Assembly: GCA_035647075.1 (NCBI GenBank)
Contig: DASROF010000150.1
Span: forward strand, 1 to 21,856
Direction: 5' to 3'
From: Gp6-AA40 sp035647075
Lineage (GTDB): Bacteria > Acidobacteriota > Vicinamibacteria > Vicinamibacterales > UBA2999
Length of the DNA stretch: 21,856 nt
The translations under genes were made by a program, and so were the position numbers. Positions 1 through 8,448 of this stretch are shown in pieces (positions within the stretch are counted from its first letter, which is position 1; each line of letters starts with the position of its first letter). The notes under the pieces are model-generated. The model was not told where the DNA came from. It made no database searches and saw nothing but the letters and a program-made list of their open reading frames with translations.

Positions 1-899
<899 letters not shown>

Positions 900-925
900 G
901 TCGTTCGGATCGTTCGAGTCGCTCT

Positions 926-954
926 GGGGCGGGTGTGACACACCCGCCCCTTTT
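926..954 (+). terminator. Intrinsic terminator after glutamine synthetase
   Basis: Bases 926-937 (GGGGCGGGTGTG) are the exact reverse complement of 939-950, followed by TTTT at 951-954. The realistic hairpin has about 10 GC-rich pairs and a short loop. It lies 26 nt past the stop codon. The bases between stop and stem contain a small imperfect repeat, TCGTTCGGA TCGTTCGAG. Confidence 0.85.
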
Positions 955-1238
955 CACGTACCGGCTCGATCGTCGGGCCGCGCCATGTCGCAAGGAGCCG
1001 GGCGGGTGCCCGGATGGACCGTACCGAAACCCCGCGAAACTATGCGTTTCACGGCCATTTGGATCTCATGAATACGACGCGCTGGATCGACCGGATGGCG
1101 TTTCCTGGTGCGCCTCGATCTATTCGCGCCCTTCGTCGCCCAGTGTAGACTAGTGGGTCTGTGCGACGCGGCCCGGGCGTTGCATTGATGACACGGCTCT
1201 GCATCGCCTCTGGTGCATCGGCAGACGACAGACGTTCC
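955..1238. other. Intergenic region, no convincing gene
   Basis: These 284 bases separate the glnN terminator from the DUF349 gene. They hold a small hairpin, CCGGGC-GGGT-GCCCGG at 998-1013, without a T-tract, and a weak promoter candidate near the right end. Short frames are open on both strands (for example 34 codons on the minus strand from 1058 to 954), but none has a ribosome site or a recognisable sequence. Confidence 0.5.
1123..1151 (+). promoter_or_regulatory. Possible sigma-70 type promoter for the DUF349 gene
   Basis: TTCGCG (1123-1128) and TAGACT (1146-1151) are separated by 17 bases. The -10 fits the TAnnnT pattern but the -35 is poor. Position upstream of the chosen ATG at 1239 is reasonable. 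Weak evidence. Confidence 0.25.
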
Positions 1239-4109
1239 ATGGGTATTCTCGAAAAACTTCGCCCCCAACCGCGCTGGAAGCATGCCGATCCTGCTGTCCG
1301 CGCGGCCGCCGTTTACGAACTCGGGCCGGACGAGACCGACGCCCTGCGTGCGCTGGCGCGTGAAGACGCCGATGCGCGCGTCCGTCGTGCGGCCGTCAAT
1401 CGCATCGACGACATCGACGTCCTTGCTGAAGTGGCCCGCACCGACCCGGACGAAGAGGTGCGCAACGAGGCCGTGCGTGGCCTGGCCGGACTCGCGGCCG
1501 AGGCCGACGAGCCGTCGCGCGCCCTTGATGCCGTGCGCCATCTCGCCACACTGGGGCGCACCCGCGAGGTGGTCGTCGTCGCCCGCGAGAACCGTGACGC
1601 CGCCATCCGCGCCGCGGTGATCGACCTCATCGACGAGCCGAAGGCCCTCGGATCCGTCAGCCGCCACGCCACCGACGCCCAGACGCGTCTCCGCGCGCTG
1701 GCGCGCGTGGCCGACGAGGGTGAGCTCCTGAATGTCGCCCTGAAATCCGAGCACACGGACAGCGCCGTGGCTGCGCTCGAGCGCCTCGACTCCACGGAGG
1801 CGCTGGCCGGTGTGGCGCAGCGTGCCCGCAACAAGGTGGCGAGCCGGCGCGCGAAGACGAAGTTGCGCCAGATCGAAGAGGCGTCGCAGATACAGGCCGA
1901 GCCGGCGGTGCGCATGAGCGATGAAGATCGCCAGCGTGGCCGGCTCTTGCTGCATCGCGCGGAATCGGTGGTTGCGATTGCCGATCCCGAGGAAGCGGCC
2001 CGCGCGCTGGCGGAGGTCCGTCTCGAGTGGGCGGAATTCGGCGCCGACGTGGATATCGAGGCCGGGCTGACCCAGCAGTTCGAGAGCGCGAGCGAGGCCG
2101 CGCGAGAAGCCATCGCCGAGCGTCAGCAGGAACGGGCGGCTGAGGAGGAGCGGGCGCGGGCGATCGCGCAGGAACAGGCCGAGCGTCTGGCGATCGTTCA
2201 GGAGATCGAGGAGTTGAGCGGCGATCATGCCCCGGACCGGATCGCCGAGCTGAAGGTCCAGTGGGATGCGCTGCCGCCGATGCCGTCAGACTATGCGGCG
2301 TCGCTGACGCGCCGGTTTCAGGATGCGTCCCGCGCCTTCGAGGATCGCGAGCGGCGGCGACTTCTGGCCGCGGCCGCGGCCGGCCGCCTCGAGACCCTGG
2401 CCACGGAGCTAGAGCAGCTGGTTGCCTCCGGCCAGCCGAACGAGGAGATCGTCGCGCGATGGCGCGGGCTGCGTCGGGACGCCGACGTGCTGCGCGAGCA
2501 CGCCACGGCCAATCCTTCGGCGGCGGACCGTCTCGAGCGTGCGGTGACGGTGCTGGAAGAGAAGGAGCACGAGCACCAGCATCTGCGCGTCAAGCAGGAA
2601 CAGGACAATCTGCGTCGTTTGCAGCAGCTCTCTCGCCAGGTGGAGACGCTGGCGGCGGCCGAGCAGATCACGTTGAAGGCCGGCGACCGCGCGCTTCGCG
2701 ACATTCGCACCGCACTCGAGCAGCGCGTCCCGCTTCCGTCGAAAAAAGACCGTCAGGAGATCCACACGCGTCTCGAGCAGGCTCGTGCCGTCATTGCGCC
2801 GCGTGTGCAGGAACTGCGCGATGCTGACGAGTGGCAACGCTGGGCCAATCTTCAGGTGCAGGAAGAGCTGTGCCGCGAGATGGAGGCGCTGAAGACCGAG
2901 CAGAATCCGGAAACGGCGGCCAGGCGGATGCGCGAGCTGCAGGGGCGCTGGAAGGAAGTGGCGCTGGCGCCGCGCACGCAGGGCGAAGCGACGTGGAAGC
3001 GCTTCAAAACCGCGCAGGAGGAGATCTACAACCGCTCGGCGGCGTACTTTACGGCGCAGAACGCGGAACGGGTCGCCAACCTGACGAAGAAGCAGGCGCT
3101 GACCGAACGCGCCGAAGCCCTGGTCGACTCCTCGGACTGGGTCAGGACGGCATCACAGATTCAGGCGCTGCAGGCCGAATGGAAAACGATCGGTCCGGTC
3201 AGCCGCGGCCAGGAGAAAGCGGTGTGGGAACGGTTCCGCGCCGCGTGCGATCGGTTCTTCACGCGTCGCCAGGAGGATCTCAAGCGGCGCAAGGACGAGT
3301 GGTCCGTCAACCTCGCGAAGAAGGAAGCACTCTGCGCGCAGGCAGAAGGTCTGGCAGACTCCACCGATTGGAATACGACAGCCGCTGCTCTCAAGAAACT
3401 GCAGACGGAATGGAAGACGATCGGGCCCGTCCGTAAGGCGAAGTCCGATGCCGTGTGGCAGCGTTTCCGCGAGGCGTGCGATCGCTTCTTCGAGCGCTAC
3501 AAGCACCGCGATTCGCTGGAGCTGCAGGAGAAGGCCAAGGCCCGGGACGAAGTCATTCGCGAGCTTGAAGCGCTGCTTCCCGCGGACGGCGCTTCCGCTG
3601 ACGCTCCGGAGCAGCTCTACAAGACTATTCAGGACGCGCGCGCCAAATGGCAGCAGGCGCCCGAGCTCCCGCGCGGGCTGCAGCAGGACCTGGCGGCCCG
3701 GTACCACCAGGCGCTCAGCAGAATGGTGGCCGCATGGCCGAGCGCCTTCGCTGGCACCGATCTCGATCCTGAGGCGACCCGAAAGCGGATGGAAAAGCTG
3801 GTGACGCGTGTCGAAGAGCTCGCACCAGACAGAGCGAGTGCGCCGGCGCCTCTCTCTCCGGCGGAACGGCTCGCGCAGCAGTGGCGCGAGCGGCTGGCTG
3901 CGAACACGATGACCGGCGGCAAGAGTACCGAGACCGACGAGTCGCGCTGGCGCGCGGCCGAGCATGAGGTGCGCAACGCCCAGTCGCAGTGGGCGCGCTT
4001 CGGACCGTTGCCGGCGGATATCGCCGCGCCGCTGAACGAACGCTTCCAGCGCGCGTGCCGGCGGTTCTACGATAGCCGTCCCAGGGAAGGCGTCAGGGCG
4101 AAGGCCTAA
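1239..4109 (+). CDS. HEAT-repeat and multi-DUF349 coiled-coil protein
   Basis: A 956-residue soluble, highly charged protein of unknown biochemical role. Residues about 10-200 are short alternating helices rich in RxxAV and DPDEEVRNEAV patterns, typical of HEAT repeats. The rest is long helical/coiled-coil sequence with repeated DUF349 units, each built around LQxxWKxIGPV followed by WxRFRxACDRFF. The three clearest lie near residues 565-605, 642-675 and 719-755; weaker copies occur near 257-290, 335-370, 796-830 and 911-945. DUF349 proteins are widespread in bacteria without an agreed function. I chose ATG 1239 because MGILEKLRPQPRWKHADPAV begins the recognisable HEAT part. The frame stays open to a GTG at 1161, whose extra 26 residues look non-coding. 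No strong ribosome site is visible. There are no membrane segments or signal peptide. The propeller gene follows after 42 bases. Confidence 0.85.
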   Translation: MGILEKLRPQPRWKHADPAVRAAAVYELGPDETDALRALAREDADARVRRAAVNRIDDIDVLAEVARTDPDEEVRNEAVRGLAGLAAEADEPSRALDAVRHLATLGRTREVVVVARENRDAAIRAAVIDLIDEPKALGSVSRHATDAQTRLRALARVADEGELLNVALKSEHTDSAVAALERLDSTEALAGVAQRARNKVASRRAKTKLRQIEEASQIQAEPAVRMSDEDRQRGRLLLHRAESVVAIADPEEAARALAEVRLEWAEFGADVDIEAGLTQQFESASEAAREAIAERQQERAAEEERARAIAQEQAERLAIVQEIEELSGDHAPDRIAELKVQWDALPPMPSDYAASLTRRFQDASRAFEDRERRRLLAAAAAGRLETLATELEQLVASGQPNEEIVARWRGLRRDADVLREHATANPSAADRLERAVTVLEEKEHEHQHLRVKQEQDNLRRLQQLSRQVETLAAAEQITLKAGDRALRDIRTALEQRVPLPSKKDRQEIHTRLEQARAVIAPRVQELRDADEWQRWANLQVQEELCREMEALKTEQNPETAARRMRELQGRWKEVALAPRTQGEATWKRFKTAQEEIYNRSAAYFTAQNAERVANLTKKQALTERAEALVDSSDWVRTASQIQALQAEWKTIGPVSRGQEKAVWERFRAACDRFFTRRQEDLKRRKDEWSVNLAKKEALCAQAEGLADSTDWNTTAAALKKLQTEWKTIGPVRKAKSDAVWQRFREACDRFFERYKHRDSLELQEKAKARDEVIRELEALLPADGASADAPEQLYKTIQDARAKWQQAPELPRGLQQDLAARYHQALSRMVAAWPSAFAGTDLDPEATRKRMEKLVTRVEELAPDRASAPAPLSPAERLAQQWRERLAANTMTGGKSTETDESRWRAAEHEVRNAQSQWARFGPLPADIAAPLNERFQRACRRFYDSRPREGVRAKA

Positions 4110-4151
4110 GGCCCAAGGGCTGGTCCAGGAATCAGTCGAGAGGCGTCAGGC

Positions 4152-5084
4152 ATGAAGCGTTCGGGCTTCGCGTGGTTCGTCGCGCTTGGTGTGAGCGGGA
4201 CGCTTCTGGCGCAGGCGCCGCCGGTCGCGCAAGCCGAAACGGGTGCAGCGAGGCCGCTGTGGACCGTCGAGACCGCTCTCGCATCACCCTACAGCGCGTA
4301 CTACCATCAGCGATCCAACTCGATCTTCGTCTCCAACATTAACGGCGGCCGTTTCGACAAGGACGGCAACGGCTACCTCACGCGCATCGCGCCGAACGGC
4401 AAGGTCCTCGCCGAGAAGTGGGCGACCGGCCTCAACGCGCCGAAGGGAATCCGAAGCGTCGGGAACACGATCTGGGTGGCGGACATCGACGAACTCGTCG
4501 GCTTCGAGTTGACGGCGGACGGCGCGCGGCTCCGGTCGCGCATCAGAATCGATGGCGCCGGGGCTTTCAACGATCTCGCCGCCACAGCTGACGGCACGAT
4601 CTTCGTCAGCGAAGCATGGCGCGATCCAGCGTCTCCCGACAGACCGTCGCGCATCTACATGATCACGGACGGCCACGCGTCGGTCTTCATCGAAGGTGCG
4701 GACGCCGGTCTGGTGCCGATCGGTTTGCTCGTTGATGGTGGCCGTCTGATCGTTGGAACGGGACGACAGTTGCTGGCATTCGATCTCAAGACGAAAGTGC
4801 GGACCATTGTCGCGACGTCGAACGCCGTGAGCGAGATGAGCGGCATCGAGCCGGCGGAACCCGGTGCCTACTTCGTGAGCGACCTTCTGAGCCGGAAACT
4901 GTTCCATGTCGCCCGCGACGGCACGGTCACCACGCTCGTCACGTTCGATCACGGGGGTGCTGATATCGGTGTCCGTCCCATGGTCGAGCAGCTCGTGCAG
5001 GCGGGCACCGTGTTCGTGCCGTTCCTGGAACAGCATTCGGTGTCTGCGTACGACCTGTATCCGTTAATCCGCGCCGTCCGCTAA
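4152..5084 (+). CDS. Secreted six-bladed beta-propeller protein (SMP-30/NHL-like)
   Basis: A 310-residue protein with an N-terminal signal peptide (MKRSGFAWFVALGVSGTLLA, probable cleavage near AQA at residues 26-28). The mature part has repeated beta-propeller blade motifs: SIFVSNINGG, GNTIWVADIDELVGF, GTIFVSEAW, GRLIVGTGRQLLAFD, GAYFVSDLLSRKLFHV and GTVFVPFLEQHSVSAY. This pattern is typical of SMP-30/gluconolactonase-like and NHL-like propellers. A DKDGNGY stretch resembles a calcium loop. Substrate and reaction cannot be told from sequence, so it may be a binding protein rather than an enzyme. ATG 4152 is preceded by GAGAGG at suitable spacing. It follows the DUF349 gene by 42 bases and may share its transcript. 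Its last 21 bases overlap the end of the convergent phosphotransferase gene. Confidence 0.8.
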   Translation: MKRSGFAWFVALGVSGTLLAQAPPVAQAETGAARPLWTVETALASPYSAYYHQRSNSIFVSNINGGRFDKDGNGYLTRIAPNGKVLAEKWATGLNAPKGIRSVGNTIWVADIDELVGFELTADGARLRSRIRIDGAGAFNDLAATADGTIFVSEAWRDPASPDRPSRIYMITDGHASVFIEGADAGLVPIGLLVDGGRLIVGTGRQLLAFDLKTKVRTIVATSNAVSEMSGIEPAEPGAYFVSDLLSRKLFHVARDGTVTTLVTFDHGGADIGVRPMVEQLVQAGTVFVPFLEQHSVSAYDLYPLIRAVR

Positions 5085-5996
5085 CGCGGCCGCCACCGCT
5101 TTCCTCCCCAGCTCCGTCAGCGGATTGCCTTCGCGGCCCAGCGCGATGACGGCCACGCCGATCGCCAGCGCCCAGCCACGCGCGCGTCTCCACATCTGTT
5201 CGTCTGCCGGGTCCGACCGGTTGCGGCCGGCAGCCGTGAAGAGAGCCTCGCGGTGCTCCGCCGGCAGCAGCATCCACATCACCGACAGGTCGGTCGCCGG
5301 ATCACCGCACGTGATGTCGCCGAAGTCGATGACCGCCGCGAGTTGATCGTCATCGAGCAGCAGGTTGGCTGGATGCAGATCGCCGTGGATCCACATCGGT
5401 GGTCCGGACCAGCGCGGCGTCACCACGAGCCGATCCCAGACCGCCAGCACACGCTCACGGTTGACGGCGTCGTGCAGTTGATCGAGATGCTCGTGCAGAC
5501 GCGCGGTGCGCGCGTCCAGCGGGATGCTCCGAAACGGACTGCGCGGGGCCTCCGACGGTGCGGGCTGGTGGAGAGCGCAGAGGAAACGCCCCAGCGAGAC
5601 GGCCACCGCCTGCGGATTGCGCGGCACGCCGGCAGCCGCATTCGTGCCGGCGAACCAGGGTACGACGGACCATGACCACGGAAAGCCGGCACCGGGATGA
5701 CCGAGGCGGACCGGCGTTGGTACTGGAATCGGCAGCCGCGGCGCGAGTTGCGGCAGCCAGCGCTGCTCGTGCTCGATCATCGGAGCACTCAGTTTGCGCC
5801 GCGGAAGCCGGACCGCGAGGTCTTCACCAAGCCGGAACACGGCGTTGTCCCAGCCTTCGCCAACCTGGATCAGGCGCAGATGTGCGAGGTCGGGATGCTG
5901 TTCGCGAAGAAGGGCCTGGACCAGGCGCGCGTCGATCGTGACTTCAGCGGGCGGGCCGCCCGCCTTCGCCACCGGCTTCGGCGGGCCTGCGCCCAC
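5064..5996 (-). CDS. Aminoglycoside phosphotransferase-fold small-molecule kinase
   Basis: A 310-residue APH-family protein. The catalytic loop is HGDLHPANLL (His204, Asp206, Asn211) and the metal-binding DFG motif is VIDFGD (Asp224). The N-lobe has EGWDNAVFRLGEDLAVRLPR, the glycine-poor loop and ATP-anchoring region typical of the family. APH-fold enzymes phosphorylate small alcohols such as aminoglycosides, choline, homoserine or sugars, and the substrate here is not evident. I chose GTG 5996 because GGAAGG lies six bases upstream and the start is 2 nt past the speA stop (5999-6001), implying translational coupling. GTG 5972 is an alternative. Upstream codons in this frame only shadow speA. 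The 3' end overlaps the convergent propeller gene by 21 bp. Calling it antibiotic resistance would be unjustified: its place after speA suggests housekeeping or polyamine/amino-acid-linked metabolism, which is an inference. Confidence 0.85.
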   Translation of the reverse strand: MGAGPPKPVAKAGGPPAEVTIDARLVQALLREQHPDLAHLRLIQVGEGWDNAVFRLGEDLAVRLPRRKLSAPMIEHEQRWLPQLAPRLPIPVPTPVRLGHPGAGFPWSWSVVPWFAGTNAAAGVPRNPQAVAVSLGRFLCALHQPAPSEAPRSPFRSIPLDARTARLHEHLDQLHDAVNRERVLAVWDRLVVTPRWSGPPMWIHGDLHPANLLLDDDQLAAVIDFGDITCGDPATDLSVMWMLLPAEHREALFTAAGRNRSDPADEQMWRRARGWALAIGVAVIALGREGNPLTELGRKAVAAALADGAD

Positions 5997-5998
5997 GA

Positions 5999-7948
5999 TC
6001 AGCCTTCCAGGTAGGTATACCCGTGCAGGCCGTCCTCGTAGAAGCGGAGGAGCTGACCGGCGCCTTCGTAGCCGATGCGGCCGTCGCGCACGGCGGTCTC
6101 GACGTCGGTGCGCAGCTTGCCGAGCAGCATCTCTGCATCGAACTCGACGTAGTCCAGAACCTCGCGCACGGTATCGCCCTTGATCAGCGTGTCGAGGCGG
6201 CCGCCGTTTTCGTCGAGGCTGACGTGTACCGCGTGCGTATCGCCGAACAGGTTGTGCAGGTCGCCGAGAATCTCCTGATAGGCCCCGACGAGAAACACCC
6301 CGAGATAGTAGGAATCCTCGCTCATCGCGTGCAACGGCAGCGTCTTCTTCACGTCGCGCCGGTCCACGAATCGATCCAGCTTGCCATCCGAATCGCAGGT
6401 GATGTCCCCGAGGACCGCGTGCACGCCCGGTTTTTCGTTCAACCGGTGAATCGGCATCACCGGAAAGATCTGTTTGATCGCCCAGCTGTCGGGGATCGAC
6501 TGGAAGAGGGAGAAGTTGCAGAAGTAGGTCTCCGACAGCTGTTCGTCGAGATTCTGCAGATCCTCGGGCACCTCGTCGAGCGTCTGCACGATCCGCCGCA
6601 GCTTCAGCAGAATCGCCCAGAAGAGGTTTTCCGCCAGACTGCGCTGTTCGAGCGGCAGGTATCCCGTATTGAACAGGCTCAACGACATGTCGAGCGCCTG
6701 CTGCGCATCGTGAAACGCTTCGAGTGCGTTCCGCGCACTCACGTTGTTGTACGTCTCGATGAGGTCCGCCAGCGGCTGCTCCCATTCAGGGTTGGCGGTG
6801 GTCGGTACCTTGTCTTCACCGAAGCCTGAGACACCGAGCACGTTGAAGACGAGCACGCTGTGGTACGCGACCACGGCTCGTCCGCTCTCCGAGATGATGT
6901 TCGGATGCGGAATGTTGGCCTCGTCGCACACCGTCTGCACGTGGTACATCACGTCATTGGCGTACTCCTGCAGCGTGTAGTTCATGCTCGACTCGAAGTT
7001 CGTCTGCGAGCCGTCGTAGTCCACGCCAAGGCCGCCGCCGACGTCGAGATACTGCAGGCCGGCTCCCAGCTTGGCGAGCTCTGTGTACACGCGTGCCGCT
7101 TCGTTGAGTGCGCCCTTGACGATGCGGATATTGGTGATCTGGCTGCCGAGATGGAAGTGGAGCAGCTTGAGGCAGTCCTGCATGCCGCGGCTCTTCAGCT
7201 CCTCGAGGCCGCGCATGATCTCGGTGACCGTCAGCCCGAATTTCGAGCGATAGCCGCCTGACGACTGCCAGCGGCCGCTGCCGCGTGACGCCAGCTTCAC
7301 TCGCATGCCGATCTGCGGCCGGACGCCAACTTTGTCCGCGATATCCAGAATCAGCCCGAGCTCGGTGTATTTCTCGATCACCGGGATGATGTTCCGGCCG
7401 ATCTTCTGCGCCAGCATGGCCGTTTCGATGTACTCGGCGTCCTTGAACCCGTTGCAGATGATCGGCGTGTCGTTGTCCGCCAGCGCCACCACCGCCAGCA
7501 GCTCCGGTTTCGATCCGGCTTCCAGCCCGAAGTGATACGGCTTGCCGAAATTGAGCACCTCTTCGACGACCTGCCGCTGCTGGTTCACCTTGATCGGATA
7601 CACGCAGTGGTAGCGCCCCTGGTAATTGTTCTGGGCGATGGCCGACTGAAACGCGGTGTGAATCTCGCCGAGCCGGTGCTTCAGGATGTCGCTGAAGCGG
7701 ACGAGAACGGGAAGGCCGATTCCCCGGAGCTGCAGCCGGTCGACGAGTTGCTTGAGGTCGATGGCGCGCTGCGGGTCTTTGGTGGGGTGGACTTCGAGAT
7801 GGCCGGAGGCATTCACTGAGAAGTAGCCGTTGCCCCATCGGCCCACCTCGTACAGCTCGCTCGCGTCGTGCACCGTCCACGCTCGCGTTGCCGTCGATGT
7901 CGCAGCCGTTGTCGTCGGCGTCGCTCGCCCGTTCGTGGCCGTGCTCAT
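5999..7948 (-). CDS. speA: Biosynthetic arginine decarboxylase
   Basis: A 649-residue PLP-dependent enzyme converting arginine to agmatine and CO2, the first step of the agmatine route to putrescine and spermidine. E. coli SpeA is of similar length. It is a fold-III (alanine-racemase-type barrel) decarboxylase. The Schiff-base lysine is Lys120 in YHCVYPIKVNQQ. Other family signatures are GLEAGSKPELL, LLHFHLGSQI, LDVGGGLGVDYDGS, ISESGRAVVAYHS, and the C-terminal active-site GDITCDSDGKLDRFVD with Cys518. The first 22 residues are rich in Thr and Ala and are not conserved-looking; the family-like sequence starts at AWTVHDASELYEVGRWGNGY. ATG 7948 lies inside a perfect 17-bp inverted repeat and is overlapped by a four-codon mini-frame (see the regulatory entry). 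An APH-fold kinase follows in the same operon. Confidence 0.97.
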   Translation of the reverse strand: MSTATNGRATPTTTAATSTATRAWTVHDASELYEVGRWGNGYFSVNASGHLEVHPTKDPQRAIDLKQLVDRLQLRGIGLPVLVRFSDILKHRLGEIHTAFQSAIAQNNYQGRYHCVYPIKVNQQRQVVEEVLNFGKPYHFGLEAGSKPELLAVVALADNDTPIICNGFKDAEYIETAMLAQKIGRNIIPVIEKYTELGLILDIADKVGVRPQIGMRVKLASRGSGRWQSSGGYRSKFGLTVTEIMRGLEELKSRGMQDCLKLLHFHLGSQITNIRIVKGALNEAARVYTELAKLGAGLQYLDVGGGLGVDYDGSQTNFESSMNYTLQEYANDVMYHVQTVCDEANIPHPNIISESGRAVVAYHSVLVFNVLGVSGFGEDKVPTTANPEWEQPLADLIETYNNVSARNALEAFHDAQQALDMSLSLFNTGYLPLEQRSLAENLFWAILLKLRRIVQTLDEVPEDLQNLDEQLSETYFCNFSLFQSIPDSWAIKQIFPVMPIHRLNEKPGVHAVLGDITCDSDGKLDRFVDRRDVKKTLPLHAMSEDSYYLGVFLVGAYQEILGDLHNLFGDTHAVHVSLDENGGRLDTLIKGDTVREVLDYVEFDAEMLLGKLRTDVETAVRDGRIGYEGAGQLLRFYEDGLHGYTYLEG

Positions 7949-7960
7949 GCTCTGAGCATG
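7944..7960 (-). promoter_or_regulatory. Perfect inverted repeat over the speA start codon
   Basis: TCATGCTC-T-GAGCATGA is a 17-bp palindrome with 8-bp arms. It could be a protein operator. As RNA it could form a 6-bp hairpin hiding the speA start. On the minus strand it also contains ATG CTC AGA GCA TGA (7958-7944), a four-residue frame (MLRA) whose stop overlaps the speA ATG in the ATGA manner. No good ribosome site precedes either ATG. The symmetry is exact; its role is inferred. Confidence 0.4.
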
Positions 7961-8028
7961 ATAAACGGATTTAGTCGCTCTGACGCGTAACTTTCGCGCG
8001 CCGGAGTCGTGATCAACAATGAACGGTC

Positions 8029-8448
8029 GTGACGACGCCCCGAATCCCCGCCATCAAGGTGTTGCTTCTGCCGAAGGACACCAACGCGCACGGAACCATC
8101 TTCGGCGGCGTCATCCTCTCGCACATCGACCTGGCCTCGGCGATTGAGGCCCGCACCGTTGCTGCACATCGCTACGTCACCAGGGCGATGCGTGAGGTGG
8201 AGTTCCACGAACCGGTCTTCGTCGGCGACATCGTCAGCTTCTATGCGCAGCTCGTGCGGGTGGGTCATACGTCAATCACAATCCGGGTGACCGTCGAGGC
8301 CGAACGCTGGGGCGTACCGCCGACGCGTATGGGGATGACCGGACATGGGGAAGTGGTGAAGGTCACGGAGGCCGAGGTCATTCTGGTGGCAGTGAACGAC
8401 CAGGGGCGTCCGGTTCCGATTCGCCCGGATCAGGCCGGCCAACCATGA
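8029..8448 (+). CDS. Hotdog-fold acyl-CoA thioesterase (YciA/ACOT-like)
   Basis: A 139-residue single hotdog domain. The signature LPKDTNAHGTIFGGVILSHI (residues 15-33, Asn19, Gly26-Gly27, then Asp34) matches the acyl-CoA hydrolase family that includes YciA and BFIT/ACOT proteins, where this Asn/Asp region forms the catalytic site. VEFHEPVFVGDIVSFYAQL and SITIRVTVEAER are the typical central strands. It should hydrolyse acyl-CoA to free acid and CoA in the cytosol; chain-length preference cannot be read. The start is GTG 8029, because an in-frame TGA at 8020-8022 precludes anything longer; the ATG at 8019 is in another frame. The ribosome site is weak. It is divergent from speA across 80 bp. 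Its stop overlaps the threonine synthase start (ATGA at 8445-8448), so the two genes are co-translated. Confidence 0.88.
   Translation: MTTPRIPAIKVLLLPKDTNAHGTIFGGVILSHIDLASAIEARTVAAHRYVTRAMREVEFHEPVFVGDIVSFYAQLVRVGHTSITIRVTVEAERWGVPPTRMGMTGHGEVVKVTEAEVILVAVNDQGRPVPIRPDQAGQP

Noticed and set aside
998..1013. Second terminator between glnN and the DUF349 gene
   Set aside because: CCGGGC-GGGT-GCCCGG makes a 6-bp hairpin but no T-tract follows, and a good terminator already lies at 926-954.
954..2228. 424-codon open frame on the minus strand opposite the DUF349 gene
   Set aside because: It mirrors the codon positions of a clearly real plus-strand gene in GC-rich DNA; the translation is Arg/Leu/His-rich without domains and there is no ribosome site.
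5064..5996. Aminoglycoside resistance gene
   Set aside because: Only the general APH fold is supported; operon context with speA points to metabolism and no mobile element is nearby.
5997..6785. Extension of the phosphotransferase frame upstream on the minus strand
   Set aside because: It overlaps speA in another frame on the same strand; the kinase fold begins after GTG 5996, which has its own ribosome site.
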